Source: Pseudoduganella flava | Lineage (GTDB): Bacteria > Pseudomonadota > Gammaproteobacteria > Burkholderiales > Burkholderiaceae_D | Direction: 5' to 3' | Assembly (NCBI RefSeq): GCF_007830495.1 | Contig: NZ_VLKW01000012.1 | Span: 124,001 to 188,000 of the forward strand | Length of the DNA: 64,000 nt | Shown here: one piece after another, positions 32,944-41,822 of the stretch | How positions within the stretch are numbered: position 1 is the stretch's first letter | Layout of the letters: each line of letters starts with the position of its first letter | The notes under the pieces: generated by a model | Told to the model about the DNA's origin: nothing | Databases searched by the model: none | The model's input: only the letters and a program-made list of their open reading frames with translations | Position numbers and translations under genes: made by a program

Positions 32944-34160
32944 TGCAGTTGCTGGACAAACTGGCTGCGCAGCTGGAGGAACGCCGGCAGCAAGGCCTGA
33001 TCCGCACGCGCCGCACCGTCGAGTCGCCATGCGGCCCGCACCTGACCGTCGACGGCCGCGACATCCTCGCCTTCTGCAGCAACGACTACCTGGGCCTGGC
33101 CGCGCATCCGGCCATCGTCGACGCGCTGCGTGAGGGTGCCGCGCGGTACGGCGCCGGCAGTGGCGCGGCGCACCTGATCAGTGGCCACAGCCGCGCGCAC
33201 GCGCAACTGGAAGAGCGGCTGGCCGAATTCGCCGGCCCGTACCTGGTCGAGTCTCGTGCGCTGTACTTCTGCACGGGCTACATGGCCAATCTCGCCGTCG
33301 TCACGGGCCTCGCTGCCGGCGACAAGGACACGGAAATCTTCAGCGAGTCGCTGAACCACGCGTCGCTGATCGATGGCGCCCGCCTGTCCCGCACGGCGCT
33401 GAAGGTCTACCCGCATGCGGACGTGGAAGCGCTCGATGAACTGCTGGGCACCAGCACGGCGGCCAACAAGATCGTCGTCACGGATGCGGTGTTCTCGATG
33501 GACGGCGACCTGGCGCCGCTGCCGGAACTGCTGGCGTTGTGCGAGAAGCACGGCGCCTGGCTCATCGTCGACGATGCGCACGGCTTCGGTACGCTGGGGG
33601 AACACGGCCGCGGCGCGCTGGAGCACTACAACCTGCGTTCGCCCTACATCGTGTATGTCGGCACGCTGGGCAAGGCGGCCGGTGTCGGCGGAGCGTTCGT
33701 CGCGGCCCATGCGACCGTCATCGAAACGCTGATCCAGCGCGCCCGCCCGTACATCTTCACGACGGCCGCGCCGCCGGCGCTGGCCCATGCGCTGCTGGCC
33801 AGCCTGGACATCATCGCCGGGCCGGAAGGGCGCGAGCGCCGCTTGCACCTGTCCCGTTTGGTGGCAAAATGGCACGATGGCCTGCGGCTTTCCGGCTGGA
33901 CGGCGCTGCCGTCGCACACCGCGATCCAGCCCGTCGTCATCGGCGCCAACGAGCCGACGATGCGTGCCGCCGCCGCGCTGTACGGGCAGGGCATCTGGGT
34001 CGGCGCCATCCGCCCGCCGACCGTCCCTGCGGGCACGGCGCGGCTGCGCGTTACGCTGTCGGCTGCGCACAGCGAGGGCGACGTCGAGCGCCTGGTGCGG
34101 GCCGTGAACGCGCTGAATGTGCAAATGAATGCCGAGGAAAGGACTACAGATGGCACTTGA
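32943..34160 (+). CDS. bioF: 8-amino-7-oxononanoate synthase
   Basis: 405 residues from the second of two adjacent ATGs (32940, 32943); the second has the better distance to GGAGG at 32934-32938. Alpha-oxoamine synthase features: '[53 protein letters not shown]', '[48 protein letters not shown]', and PLP lysine in '[16 protein letters not shown]'. It condenses pimeloyl-ACP/CoA with alanine. Start overlaps the bioA stop; the end overlaps the bioD start by 11 bases, indicating tight translational coupling. Confidence 0.94.
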   Translation: MQLLDKLAAQLEERRQQGLIRTRRTVESPCGPHLTVDGRDILAFCSNDYLGLAAHPAIVDALREGAARYGAGSGAAHLISGHSRAHAQLEERLAEFAGPYLVESRALYFCTGYMANLAVVTGLAAGDKDTEIFSESLNHASLIDGARLSRTALKVYPHADVEALDELLGTSTAANKIVVTDAVFSMDGDLAPLPELLALCEKHGAWLIVDDAHGFGTLGEHGRGALEHYNLRSPYIVYVGTLGKAAGVGGAFVAAHATVIETLIQRARPYIFTTAAPPALAHALLASLDIIAGPEGRERRLHLSRLVAKWHDGLRLSGWTALPSHTAIQPVVIGANEPTMRAAAALYGQGIWVGAIRPPTVPAGTARLRVTLSAAHSEGDVERLVRAVNALNVQMNAEERTTDGT

Positions 34161-34938
34161 AGACCCGGTCATCGCGCCCGTCGTGGAGCTCGAACAGGAA
34201 CTGGCCACCGCCCCGGCAGCCACGCCGGCCGGCATCCCGCCCCGCTTCGCCTGTTTCGTGACGGGCACCGATACGGAAATCGGCAAGACCCTGATCTCGT
34301 CGGCGATGCTGCATGCGCTGGTGCAGCAGGGTGTGAAGGCATGCGGAATGAAGCCGATCGCCGCCGGCGCCGTCCTGCGCGACGGCCGCCTGCACAACGA
34401 CGACTGCGACCAGCTGGAAGCGGCCGGGAACGCGCACCTGCCGCAATCGCTGACGACGCCGTTCCTGCTGAAGGAGCCGGCCGCGCCGCACATCGCCGCC
34501 GCGCTGGAAGGCGTGACGATCGATCCGGTGCCGATCCTGGCCGCCTATCTCGACATCGTGGCCGCCAGCGATGCGACCGTCGTCGAAGGCGTCGGCGGCT
34601 TCCGCGTGCCGCTCACGGACAACTACGACACGGCCGACCTGGCCGAACAGCTGGACCTGCCCGTCGTGCTGGTCGTCGGCATGCGCCTGGGCTGCATCAA
34701 CCACGCGCTGCTGACGGTCGAGGCGATCAAGGCGCGCGGCCTGAAGCTCGCCGGCTGGGTGGCCAACGCGCTCGAACTTGAAATGGCGTTCTCGGACGAT
34801 AACATCGCCGCGCTGGCCGCCCGCATTCCGGCGCCGCTGCTGGGCCGCGTGCCGCGCCTGGCGGACCCCAGCGCGGCCGCCGCCGCCGAATACCTGGATT
34901 TCACGGGCCTGCCGAACTGGCCGGTCCGCCGCAAGTAA
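34150..34938 (+). CDS. bioD: Dethiobiotin synthetase
   Basis: 262 residues from the ATG at 34150 (RBS GAGGAAAGG); ATG 34129 would lie further inside bioF. A 30-residue acidic/Pro leader precedes the P-loop '[19 protein letters not shown]', then '[10 protein letters not shown]', '[37 protein letters not shown]'. It closes the ureido ring of dethiobiotin with ATP and CO2. The leader is longer than in E. coli BioD (about 30 residues extra). The gene sits 24 bases before bioB. Confidence 0.93.
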   Translation: MALEDPVIAPVVELEQELATAPAATPAGIPPRFACFVTGTDTEIGKTLISSAMLHALVQQGVKACGMKPIAAGAVLRDGRLHNDDCDQLEAAGNAHLPQSLTTPFLLKEPAAPHIAAALEGVTIDPVPILAAYLDIVAASDATVVEGVGGFRVPLTDNYDTADLAEQLDLPVVLVVGMRLGCINHALLTVEAIKARGLKLAGWVANALELEMAFSDDNIAALAARIPAPLLGRVPRLADPSAAAAAEYLDFTGLPNWPVRRK

Positions 34939-34962
34939 CTCTATGTTTTAAGGAAGAACACG

Positions 34963-36003
34963 ATGTCCCTGCATGAACCGAAAACCGTCGCCCTGCACCG
35001 CCCGACCGCGGCCATCACGCTGCCCGAGTCGGCCACGTGGCCGCGCGAGGAAGTGCTGGCCCTGTTCGAACTGCCGTTCAACGAACTGATGTTCCGCGCC
35101 CAGGAGGCGCACCGCGCCAACTTCCCGGACGGCGACGTGGAACTGGCCACGCTGCTGTCGATCAAGACGGGCGGTTGCGAAGAGGATTGCGGCTACTGCC
35201 CGCAGGCGGCGCGCTACGACACGGGTGTCGAAGCCAAGAAGATCCTCGACACGGACACGGTGCTGGAAGCCGCGAAACAAGCCAAGGAAAACGGCGCGAC
35301 CCGCTTCTGCATGGGCGCGGCATGGCGCAGCCCGAAGGACCGCGACATGGAAAAGGTCGAGACGATGGTGCGCGAAGTGAAGGCGCTCGGTCTTGAAACC
35401 TGCGCGACGCTGGGCATGCTGGAAGCGGATCAGGCCGAGCGCCTGAAGGCCGCCGGCCTCGATTACTACAACCACAACCTGGACACGGCGCCGGAGTTCT
35501 ACGACAACGTGATCTCGACGCGCCAATACCAGGACCGCCTGGACACGCTGGGCCACGTGCGCAACGCCGGCCTGAAGGTGTGCTGCGGCGGCATCGTGGG
35601 CATGGGCGAGACGCGCGAGCAGCGCGCCGGCCTGATTGCCCAGCTGGCGAACCTGAACCCGTATCCGGAATCGGTGCCGATCAACCACTTGGTGCAGGTG
35701 GAAGGCACGCCGCTGCACGGCCTGCCGCCGCTGGACCCGCTGGAATTCGTGCGCACGATCGCCGTGGCCCGCATCACGATGCCGAAGGCGCGCGTGCGCC
35801 TGTCGGCCGGCCGGCGCGAGCTGGGCGAGGCGGTGCAGGCGATGTGCTTCCTGGCCGGCGCCAACTCGATCTTCTATGGCGACAAGCTGCTGACCACCGA
35901 CAACCCCGAAGCGAACGACGACCGCGCGCTGCTGGCCAAGCTGGGCTTGCAGACGCGGGCCGCGACGCTGGACTCGGTGCAGAAGGAAGCTTGCGGCTGC
36001 TGA
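34963..36003 (+). CDS. bioB: Biotin synthase (radical SAM)
   Basis: 346 residues. The radical-SAM cluster CxxxCxxC is present as CEEDCGYC in '[22 protein letters not shown]', followed by '[15 protein letters not shown]', '[28 protein letters not shown]', '[26 protein letters not shown]' and '[44 protein letters not shown]'; the Arg in 'LSAGR' binds the 2Fe-2S cluster. The C-terminus is CGC. It inserts sulfur into dethiobiotin. Next gene in the run is liuD after a 129-base gap containing a hairpin repeat. Confidence 0.96.
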   Translation: MSLHEPKTVALHRPTAAITLPESATWPREEVLALFELPFNELMFRAQEAHRANFPDGDVELATLLSIKTGGCEEDCGYCPQAARYDTGVEAKKILDTDTVLEAAKQAKENGATRFCMGAAWRSPKDRDMEKVETMVREVKALGLETCATLGMLEADQAERLKAAGLDYYNHNLDTAPEFYDNVISTRQYQDRLDTLGHVRNAGLKVCCGGIVGMGETREQRAGLIAQLANLNPYPESVPINHLVQVEGTPLHGLPPLDPLEFVRTIAVARITMPKARVRLSAGRRELGEAVQAMCFLAGANSIFYGDKLLTTDNPEANDDRALLAKLGLQTRAATLDSVQKEACGC

Positions 36004-36067
36004 GATAGACCTGCAATTCAATTGCCAGCGTTCCGTCAGAGGACGCAGCACCCCAAGTGCAAAACCT

Positions 36068-36093
36068 GGGGTCAGACCCGGCGGGTCTGCCCC
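36068..36093. repeat. GGGGTCAGACCC-type hairpin between bioB and liuD
   Basis: GGGGTCAGACCC (36068-36079), spacer GGC, GGGTCTGCCCC (36083-36093) form a near-perfect stem (one unpaired T). Related copies occur at 28613, 40061, 40132 and 40190. It lies within the operon, so it could reduce transcription into liuD or stabilise mRNA ends. Confidence 0.6.
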
Positions 36094-36132
36094 CGGCATC
36101 TGCCTCGGGTTTACTCGACTACAGGGAGACAT

Positions 36133-38166
36133 ATGTTCAAGAAAATCCTGATCGCCAACCGCGGCGAGATCGCCTGCCGCGTCGCCGCCACGGCCCGCAA
36201 GATGGGCATTCGCACGGTGGCTGTGTATTCGGAAGCGGATGCGAACGCGAAGCACGTGGCCGTGTGCGACGAGGCGATCCTGCTCGGCCCCGCACCGGCC
36301 AAGGAAAGCTATCTGTGCGGCGACAAGATCATCGCCATCGCGCTGGCCACCGGCGCGGAAGCGATTCATCCCGGCTATGGCTTCCTGTCGGAGAACGCGG
36401 AGTTTGCCGACAGCTGTGCCGAGGCAGGCCTGGTGTTCATCGGCCCGCCGGCCAGCGCGATGCGGGCGATGGGCTCGAAGTCGGCCGCGAAGGCGCTGAT
36501 GGAAAAAGCCGGCGTGCCGCTGGTGCCCGGCTACCACGGCGACGAACAGGATGCCGAGTTCCTGCAACGGCAGGCCGACCGCATCGGCTACCCGGTGCTG
36601 CTGAAGGCCTCGGCCGGCGGGGGCGGCAAGGGCATGCGCGTCGTCGCGGATGCCAAGGATTTCAAGGACGCGCTGGCGTCGTGCAAGCGCGAGGCGATCA
36701 GCTCGTTCGGCGACGACAAGGTACTCGCTGAAAAATACCTGCAACGGCCGCGCCACATCGAAATCCAGGTGTTCGCCGACACGCACGGCAACTGCATCCA
36801 CCTGTTCGAGCGCGATTGCTCGGTGCAGCGCCGGCACCAGAAGGTGCTGGAGGAAGCGCCGGCGCCCGGCATGACGGCGGAACGCCGTGCCGCCATGGGC
36901 GAGGCCGCGGTGGCGGCGGCGCAAGCCGTCGGTTATGTCGGTGCGGGCACCGTCGAATTCATCGCCAACCAGGATGGCACGTTCTACTTCATGGAGATGA
37001 ACACGCGGCTGCAGGTCGAACACCCGGTGACAGAGATGATCACGGGCCTCGATCTCGTCGAATGGCAGTTGCGCGTGGCGGCCGGCGAACCGCTGCCGAA
37101 GCAGCAGGGCGAATTGAAGATCCGCGGCCATGCGCTGGAAGCCCGTATCTACGCGGAGAACCCGGACAAGGGCTTCCTGCCGTCGATCGGCACGCTGCGC
37201 CACCTGGAGACGCCGGAAGCGGTGCAGTTCGAAGTCGGCGCCGGTGCGGGCGAGCCGGCCGCTGTGCGGGTCGACTCGGGCGTGCGCCCGGGCGATGCGA
37301 TCTCGCCGTTCTACGACCCGATGATCGCCAAGCTGATCGTGTGGGGCGCGGACCGCAAGCAGGCATTGGCGCGCATGGCGCAGGCGCTGGCGCGCTACCA
37401 GATCGTGGGCCTGGCGGCGAACGTGGCGTTCCTGAAGCGCGTCGTTGAAAGCGACGCGTTCGCGCATGCCGACCTGGATACCGGCTTGATCGAGCGGAAC
37501 CAGGAAACGCTGTTCCCGCCCGCGCGTTCGGTGCCCGTATCCGCGCTGGCACTGGCCGCGGTGGCGCTGATCGAAGAGGACAAGGACACGGCCGCGGCGC
37601 AATCGCAGGGCAATGCCGGCGATCCGTGGGGCCAGGCGCTGGGCTGGCGCCTGAATGCCCGCTATGCGCGTACGCTGGCCTTCCACGACGAGCAGGGCAA
37701 GGACTATGCGCCCGTGCTGACTTACCTGCCGCATGGCTGGCAGCTGGACATCCGCGGCATCGACGTCGACGTGGCGCTGCTGTCGCGTACCGGCACGGAC
37801 CTGTCGATCCGCCTCGGCGACGCTTCCGTACACGGCACCGTGCGGCGCGACGGCGCCACGTTCCACGTCTTCACGGGCGGCCATCATCACGTGCTGCATT
37901 ACGACGACCCGATGGCCCATGCCGGCGAAAGCGACAGCGAGGGTGGGCGGCTGACGGCACCAATGCCGGGCAAGGTCGTCGCCGTGCTGGCAGCGCAGGG
38001 GCAGGACGTCAAGAAGGGCGAACCGCTCGTCATCATGGAAGCGATGAAGATGGAGCACACCATCGCCGCGCCGCACGACGGCACGGTGGACGAGATCCTG
38101 TACGCGGTCGGCGACCAGGTGGCGGACGGCGCGCCGCTGCTGGCCTTCCGCGCCGCCGCAGCGTAA
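36133..38166 (+). CDS. liuD: Methylcrotonyl-CoA carboxylase, biotin-containing (alpha) subunit
   Basis: 677 residues from the ATG at 36133 (MFKKILIANRGEIACRVAATARKMGI), preceded by GGGAGA. Biotin carboxylase domain (residues about 1-445): 'GYGFLSENAEFADSCAEAGLVFIGPPASAMRAMGSK', ATP-grasp 'LLKASAGGGGKGMRVV', 'HIEIQVFADTHGNCIHLFERDCSVQRRHQKVLEEAPAP', 'EMNTRLQVEHPVTEMITGLDLVEWQLRVAAGE'. The C-terminal biotinyl domain has the attachment motif AMKM in 'VIMEAMKMEHTIAAPHDG'. A middle BT-type linker is present. With LiuB it carboxylates methylcrotonyl-CoA. Its biotin is made by the four genes directly upstream. Confidence 0.94.
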   Translation: MFKKILIANRGEIACRVAATARKMGIRTVAVYSEADANAKHVAVCDEAILLGPAPAKESYLCGDKIIAIALATGAEAIHPGYGFLSENAEFADSCAEAGLVFIGPPASAMRAMGSKSAAKALMEKAGVPLVPGYHGDEQDAEFLQRQADRIGYPVLLKASAGGGGKGMRVVADAKDFKDALASCKREAISSFGDDKVLAEKYLQRPRHIEIQVFADTHGNCIHLFERDCSVQRRHQKVLEEAPAPGMTAERRAAMGEAAVAAAQAVGYVGAGTVEFIANQDGTFYFMEMNTRLQVEHPVTEMITGLDLVEWQLRVAAGEPLPKQQGELKIRGHALEARIYAENPDKGFLPSIGTLRHLETPEAVQFEVGAGAGEPAAVRVDSGVRPGDAISPFYDPMIAKLIVWGADRKQALARMAQALARYQIVGLAANVAFLKRVVESDAFAHADLDTGLIERNQETLFPPARSVPVSALALAAVALIEEDKDTAAAQSQGNAGDPWGQALGWRLNARYARTLAFHDEQGKDYAPVLTYLPHGWQLDIRGIDVDVALLSRTGTDLSIRLGDASVHGTVRRDGATFHVFTGGHHHVLHYDDPMAHAGESDSEGGRLTAPMPGKVVAVLAAQGQDVKKGEPLVIMEAMKMEHTIAAPHDGTVDEILYAVGDQVADGAPLLAFRAAAA

Positions 38167-38178
38167 GGAGGAGGCGCC

Positions 38179-39111
38179 ATGCGCATCCTGCTGTATCGGG
38201 GCGACGGCAATACGGGCCCCTGGGCCGACGACTTCCAGCGCCAGCTGCCGGGCGTGCAATGCGTGGCGTGGACGGAAGGTGCCAAGCTGGCGCCGTGCGA
38301 CTACGCCGTGGTGTGGGCGCCGCCGAAAGCGATGCTGCGCGAGCTGGCCGAGGTGAAGGCGGTGTTCCTGATGGGCGCCGGCGCTGACGCGATCCTGAAG
38401 CACGCCACGGCGCTGCCGGCACACGTGCCGATCGTCCGGCTGGGCGACGCGGGCATGGGCGTGCAGATGGGCGAGTACGTGGCCCATGCGGTGCTGCGCT
38501 ACTTCCGCCGTTTCGACCAGTACGAGGACCAGGCCGCGGTGGGCGAGTGGCGCCCGCTCGAGCCGCACGACCGCGCGTCGTTCACCGTCGGCGTGATGGG
38601 TGCCGGCGTGCTGGGGCGGCGCGTGCTGGACTGCCTGCGGCCGTTCGGCTTTCCGCTGCAGGCCTGGTCCCGCACGGAGAAGCACATCGACGGGGTGCGC
38701 TGCCATGCCGGCGAGGCGGGCCTGGATGACTTCCTGCGCAGCACGCGCGTGCTCGTGTGCATGCTGCCGCTGACGGACGAGACGTCGAACATCCTGAACC
38801 GCGCCAACATGGGCAAGCTGCCGCAAGGGGCGTATCTGATCAACGTGGCGCGCGGCGCGCACGTGTCGGAGCCGGACCTGCTGGCATACATCAAGTCCGG
38901 CCACATCGCCGGCGCGACGCTGGACGTGTTCCGCAACGAACCGCTGCCGCTGCAGCATCCGTTCTGGCAGGAGCCGCGCATCACGATCACGCCGCACATC
39001 GCGGCACTGACCTTGCGCGAGGAAAGCGTGCGCCAGATCGCCGGCAAGATCGGCCAGCTGGAGCGGGGCGAGGCGATCGCCGACGTCATCGACCGAGAAT
39101 TGGGATATTGA
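38179..39111 (+). CDS. ghrA: Glyoxylate/hydroxypyruvate reductase A-like D-2-hydroxyacid dehydrogenase
   Basis: 310 residues. NAD(P)-binding motif 'FTVGVMGAGVLGRRVLDCLRPFGF' (GxGxxG), 'LPLTDETSNILNRANMGKLPQGAYLINVARGAHVSEPDLLAYIKSGHIAGATLDVFRNEPLP', and catalytic His in 'ITPHIAALT'; Arg and Glu of the Arg-Glu-His triad lie in 'VARGA' and 'RNEPLP'. N-terminal 'ILLYRGDGNTGPWADDF' is GhrA-like. It is 12 bases after liuD and 10 before liuE, so co-transcribed. A role in leucine breakdown is not known; it may reduce a 2-oxoacid linked to branched-chain metabolism. Confidence 0.87.
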   Translation: MRILLYRGDGNTGPWADDFQRQLPGVQCVAWTEGAKLAPCDYAVVWAPPKAMLRELAEVKAVFLMGAGADAILKHATALPAHVPIVRLGDAGMGVQMGEYVAHAVLRYFRRFDQYEDQAAVGEWRPLEPHDRASFTVGVMGAGVLGRRVLDCLRPFGFPLQAWSRTEKHIDGVRCHAGEAGLDDFLRSTRVLVCMLPLTDETSNILNRANMGKLPQGAYLINVARGAHVSEPDLLAYIKSGHIAGATLDVFRNEPLPLQHPFWQEPRITITPHIAALTLREESVRQIAGKIGQLERGEAIADVIDRELGY

Positions 39112-39121
39112 GGATAGCGAG

Positions 39122-40030
39122 ATGAACCTGCCGAAAAAAGTAAAGATCGTCGAAGTGGGCCCGCGCGACGGCCTGCAGAACGAGAAGGAAAACGTGCCGG
39201 CCGACGTGAAGATCGAACTGGTGAACCGCCTCACGGCCGCGGGCTTCCCGAACATCGAGGCGGCATCGTTCGTGTCGCCGAAATGGGTGCCGCAGATGGC
39301 CACCGGCCGCGAAGTGATGGAAGGGATTGCGCGCAAGCCGGGCGTGATCTACTCGGCTCTGACGCCGAACATGCAAGGCTTCGAGGCCGCGCTGGCGGCG
39401 AAGGCGGATGAGGTGGTGATCTTCGGCGCCGCATCGGAAGCGTTCTCGCAGCGGAACATCAACTGCTCGATCGCCGAATCGATCGCCCGTTTCGAGCCCG
39501 TCGCGAAAGCCGCGAAGGACCACGGCCTGCGGCTGCGCGCCAGCGTCAGCACGGCGTTCGGCTGCCCGTACCAGGGCGAGGTGCCGCTGGCCGCCGTCGA
39601 GGACGTGGTGAAGCGGATGCGCGACCTGGGCTGCGACGAGATCGACATCGCCGACACGATCGGCGTCTCGACGCCGCTGAAAACCAAGGCCGTGATGGAA
39701 ACGGCGATCCGCGCATTCCGCATCGACGGCCTGTCCGGCCACTTCCACGACACGTACGGCCAGGCGCTGGCGAACATCTACGCATCGCTGGAGCTGGGCA
39801 TCACGATCTTCCACTCGTCGGTGTCGGGCCTGGGCGGCTGCCCGTACGCGAAAGGCGCCACCGGCAACGTCGCGACGGAAGACGTGATCTACCTGATGAA
39901 CGGCCTGGGCATCGAAACGGGCGTGGACCTGGACGCCGTCGTCGACGCCGGCGCCTACATTTCGCAATTCCTCGGCCGCAAAGGCGCTAGCCGCGCCGGC
40001 AACGCGATCCTGGCAAAGCGCGCCGGCTGA
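39122..40030 (+). CDS. liuE: Hydroxymethylglutaryl-CoA lyase
   Basis: 302 residues. HMG-CoA lyase of the DRE-TIM class: 'KIVEVGPRDGLQNEKENVPADVKIELVNRLTAAGFPNIEAASFVSPKWVPQMA', 'EIDIADTIGVSTPLKTKAVMETAIR', 'LSGHFHDTYGQALANIYASLELGITIFHSSVSGLGGCPYAKGATGNVATEDV' with the active-site Cys in GGCPYA. It cleaves HMG-CoA to acetoacetate and acetyl-CoA, the last step of leucine degradation. It ends the liu-bio operon and is followed by a cluster of hairpin repeats and tRNA-Pro. Confidence 0.94.
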   Translation: MNLPKKVKIVEVGPRDGLQNEKENVPADVKIELVNRLTAAGFPNIEAASFVSPKWVPQMATGREVMEGIARKPGVIYSALTPNMQGFEAALAAKADEVVIFGAASEAFSQRNINCSIAESIARFEPVAKAAKDHGLRLRASVSTAFGCPYQGEVPLAAVEDVVKRMRDLGCDEIDIADTIGVSTPLKTKAVMETAIRAFRIDGLSGHFHDTYGQALANIYASLELGITIFHSSVSGLGGCPYAKGATGNVATEDVIYLMNGLGIETGVDLDAVVDAGAYISQFLGRKGASRAGNAILAKRAG

Positions 40031-40041
40031 CCGCTCCGCTC

Positions 40042-40225
40042 ACAGCCGAGCTTGTGTCCTTCTGGGGTCAGACCCCAGCGGGACACGGCCTGAGCTGTAC
40101 GCGCCCAACAGCCGAGCTTGTGTCCACCATGGGGTCAACCCCGAAAACGGACACGAACTGAACTGTGCAACAGCCGGGCTTGTGTCCGATCTGGTGCCTG
40201 ACCCCACGGTGGACACGGGCTCGGC
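40042..40225. repeat. Three tandem imperfect-palindrome repeats (GGGGTCAGACCC family)
   Basis: Three copies of about 57 bases at 40042-40098, 40108-40166 and 40170-40225. Each opens with ACAGCCGAGCTTGTGTCC (or GGGC variant), has a central GGGGTC-type core (copy 1 GGGGTCAGACCCC; copy 2 GGGGTCAACCCC; copy 3 the inverse GTGCCTGACCCCAC) and closes with GGACACG...GAGCTGT. Outer and inner arms pair (GTGTCC with GGACAC, ACAGC with GCTGT), so each unit can fold into a long hairpin. They follow liuE directly and may end its transcript or mark a REP-like locus. Confidence 0.7.
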
Positions 40226-40256
40226 CGCAGTATCCAGCAAAGCCCCGGAAAACAAA

Positions 40257-40286
40257 AAACCCCGCAAGCGTGAACTTGCGGGGTTT
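40257..40286 (-). terminator. Rho-independent terminator downstream of tRNA-Pro
   Basis: On the minus strand, AAACCCCGCAAG (40286-40275) pairs with CTTGCGGGGTTT (40268-40257) around a six-base loop, a 12-bp perfect stem. A T run (TTTTTTGTTTT on the minus strand) follows. It begins 13 bases after the tRNA 3' end. Confidence 0.85.
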
Positions 40287-40298
40287 CCTGTTGAATCT

Positions 40299-40375
<77 letters not shown>

Positions 40376-40385
40376 AAGAGAAAGC

Positions 40386-40414
40386 ATCATACCCGTATGC
40401 TGCGCTGCGGTCAA
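40386..40414 (-). promoter_or_regulatory. Sigma-70 promoter of tRNA-Pro
   Basis: Minus-strand -35 TTGACC (40414-40409), 17-base spacer and -10 TATGAT (40391-40386), ten bases before the mature tRNA 5' end. Near-consensus in both boxes with the ideal spacing. Confidence 0.8.
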
Positions 40415-40500
40415 GGCGTGTACGGAAATAATTGGTGGCGATGTGCATAGCATTCCGGCAATGTGAGAAACTAGTCATCCCTGTTCCAGGACGACAGCCC

Positions 40501-41121
40501 ATGCAACAGAACCTGACTTACCCCGGCGGGCCGCGCGGACGCGGCCTGGCGGTGGGCCTTGCCGTGTCGCTGCTGCTGCACATCGTGCTGCTGGCCTTCC
40601 TGCGTGCGCCATCGGCGCCAGCACCGCAACGGGACGAGCGCCGCTGGACGCAGCCGCTGTCCGTGCGCCTGCTGCCTCCGCCCCCGCCGGTGCCGCGCGT
40701 GGAGCCGGCGCCACCGCCACCGCGCCAGGAACCGCGGCGCGAACGCAGGGCGGAACGGCCCGCCGAGTCGGCAACCCGCCGCGAACAGGAAGAACGCCCG
40801 ACGATGAGCGTGGTGCCGCCGCCACCGGCAGCGCCAGCGGAACCGGCCCCGTCGCCATTCGATCCGCCGCCCAAGTTCGACCCGGATGCCGCCAAGGCCA
40901 CCGCTCGCGCGATCGCGGGCAACCTCGACACCCCATCATCGAACTGGGCCGCCGAAAAGCTCAACCAGGGCAAGGGATTGAAGGAAACAAAGGAGGAAAG
41001 GCTGGGCCGCAACGTCGCCAATTCGGCGCGTCCGGACTGCCGCACCGCCTACGCCGGCGCAGGCCTCTTCGCGCCTTTGATGATGTTGATGGACAAAAAA
41101 GATAGTGGCTGCAAATTCTGA
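40501..41121 (+). CDS. Proline-rich single-pass membrane protein (TonB-like N-terminus), unknown function
   Basis: 206 residues from the ATG at 40501. One membrane segment (about residues 14-34, LAVGLAVSLLLHIVLLAFL) with the H found in TonB-type proteins, then a long Pro/Arg/Glu-rich spacer ('PPPPPVPRVEPAPPPPRQEPRRERRAERP'), and a short C-terminal part with two conserved-looking cysteines (RPDCRTAYAG...DSGCKF). A TonB C-terminal domain is absent, so energy transduction is doubtful. It probably spans the periplasm. The GST gene follows after 10 bases. Confidence 0.7.
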   Translation: MQQNLTYPGGPRGRGLAVGLAVSLLLHIVLLAFLRAPSAPAPQRDERRWTQPLSVRLLPPPPPVPRVEPAPPPPRQEPRRERRAERPAESATRREQEERPTMSVVPPPPAAPAEPAPSPFDPPPKFDPDAAKATARAIAGNLDTPSSNWAAEKLNQGKGLKETKEERLGRNVANSARPDCRTAYAGAGLFAPLMMLMDKKDSGCKF

Positions 41122-41131
41122 AAGGACAACC

Positions 41132-41743
41132 ATGCTGACCATCATGGGCAAGATCCCCTCGATCAACGTGCGCAAGGTGCTGTGGACTTGCCGCCTGCTG
41201 GACCTGCCGTTCGAGCTGGAGCCGTGGGGCGCCGGCTTTCGCGATCCCAACGTGCCGGAATTCCTCGCGCTCAACCCGAATGCCCAGGTGCCCGTGCTGC
41301 GCGACGGCGACACCGTGCTGTGGGAATCGAACACGATCTGCCGCTACCTCGCCCACGACACCTTCCTGCTGCCGGCCGACCGCCTGCAGCGCGCCCGCAT
41401 CGAGCAATGGATGGATTGGCAAGCCACCGAGCTCAACAACGCGTGGCGCCCGGCCTTCATGGCGCTGATGCGCGGCAGCACGAAGTATGGACCGGACGAG
41501 ATCGCGGCCGGCGCGCGCGACTGGAACGCCAAGATGGCGCTGCTCGATGCCCACCTCGACCGCACCGGCGCGTACGCCGCGGGCGATGCGTTCTCGCTGG
41601 CGGACGTGGTGCTCGGCGTGTCGGCCAATCGCTGGCGGATGACCCCGATCGACCATGCCGACCTGCCGGCCGTCGCTGCCTACCTGAAACGGCTGGCGCG
41701 GATGCCGGGCTATGCGGAATACTGTGGCGAGGGCACGCCGTAA
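41132..41743 (+). CDS. Glutathione S-transferase family protein
   Basis: 203 residues from the ATG at 41132 with AAAGGA upstream. Thioredoxin-like N-domain with 'SINVRKVLWTCRLLDLPFELEPWG', the conserved cis-Pro turn 'NAQVPVLRDGDTVLWESNTICRYLA', and a helical C-domain ('IEQWMDWQATELNNAWRPAFMALMRG'). N-terminal 'SINVRKV' suggests a Ser-type active site. Substrate unknown; the family covers detoxification and dehalogenation. It follows the proline-rich protein by 10 bases. Confidence 0.88.
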   Translation: MLTIMGKIPSINVRKVLWTCRLLDLPFELEPWGAGFRDPNVPEFLALNPNAQVPVLRDGDTVLWESNTICRYLAHDTFLLPADRLQRARIEQWMDWQATELNNAWRPAFMALMRGSTKYGPDEIAAGARDWNAKMALLDAHLDRTGAYAAGDAFSLADVVLGVSANRWRMTPIDHADLPAVAAYLKRLARMPGYAEYCGEGTP

Positions 41744-41774
41744 TAGGCTGCAGCCGGGTTTCGTTCGACCCATC

Positions 41775-41816
41775 TTGATCTAGATCAATCAATATTGTCG
41801 TACGGCTTGCTCTAAT
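41775..41816 (+). promoter_or_regulatory. FNR/Anr-type box with matching -10 (class II layout)
   Basis: TTGAT (41775-41779), CTAG, ATCAA (41784-41788) is a perfect FNR/CRP-family oxygen or NO-sensor box. A -10-like TCTAAT lies at 41811-41816. With the usual -41.5 centre the start of transcription would be base 41823, i.e. the A of the predicted start codon. Confidence 0.7.
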
Positions 41817-41822
41817 GCCTGC

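Noticed and set aside
34948-39336. Open reading frame of 1462 codons on the minus strand
   Set aside because: It runs antisense through bioB, liuD and ghrA, has His/Arg/Gln-rich sequence without any domain, and arises from the high GC third-position bias of the real genes.
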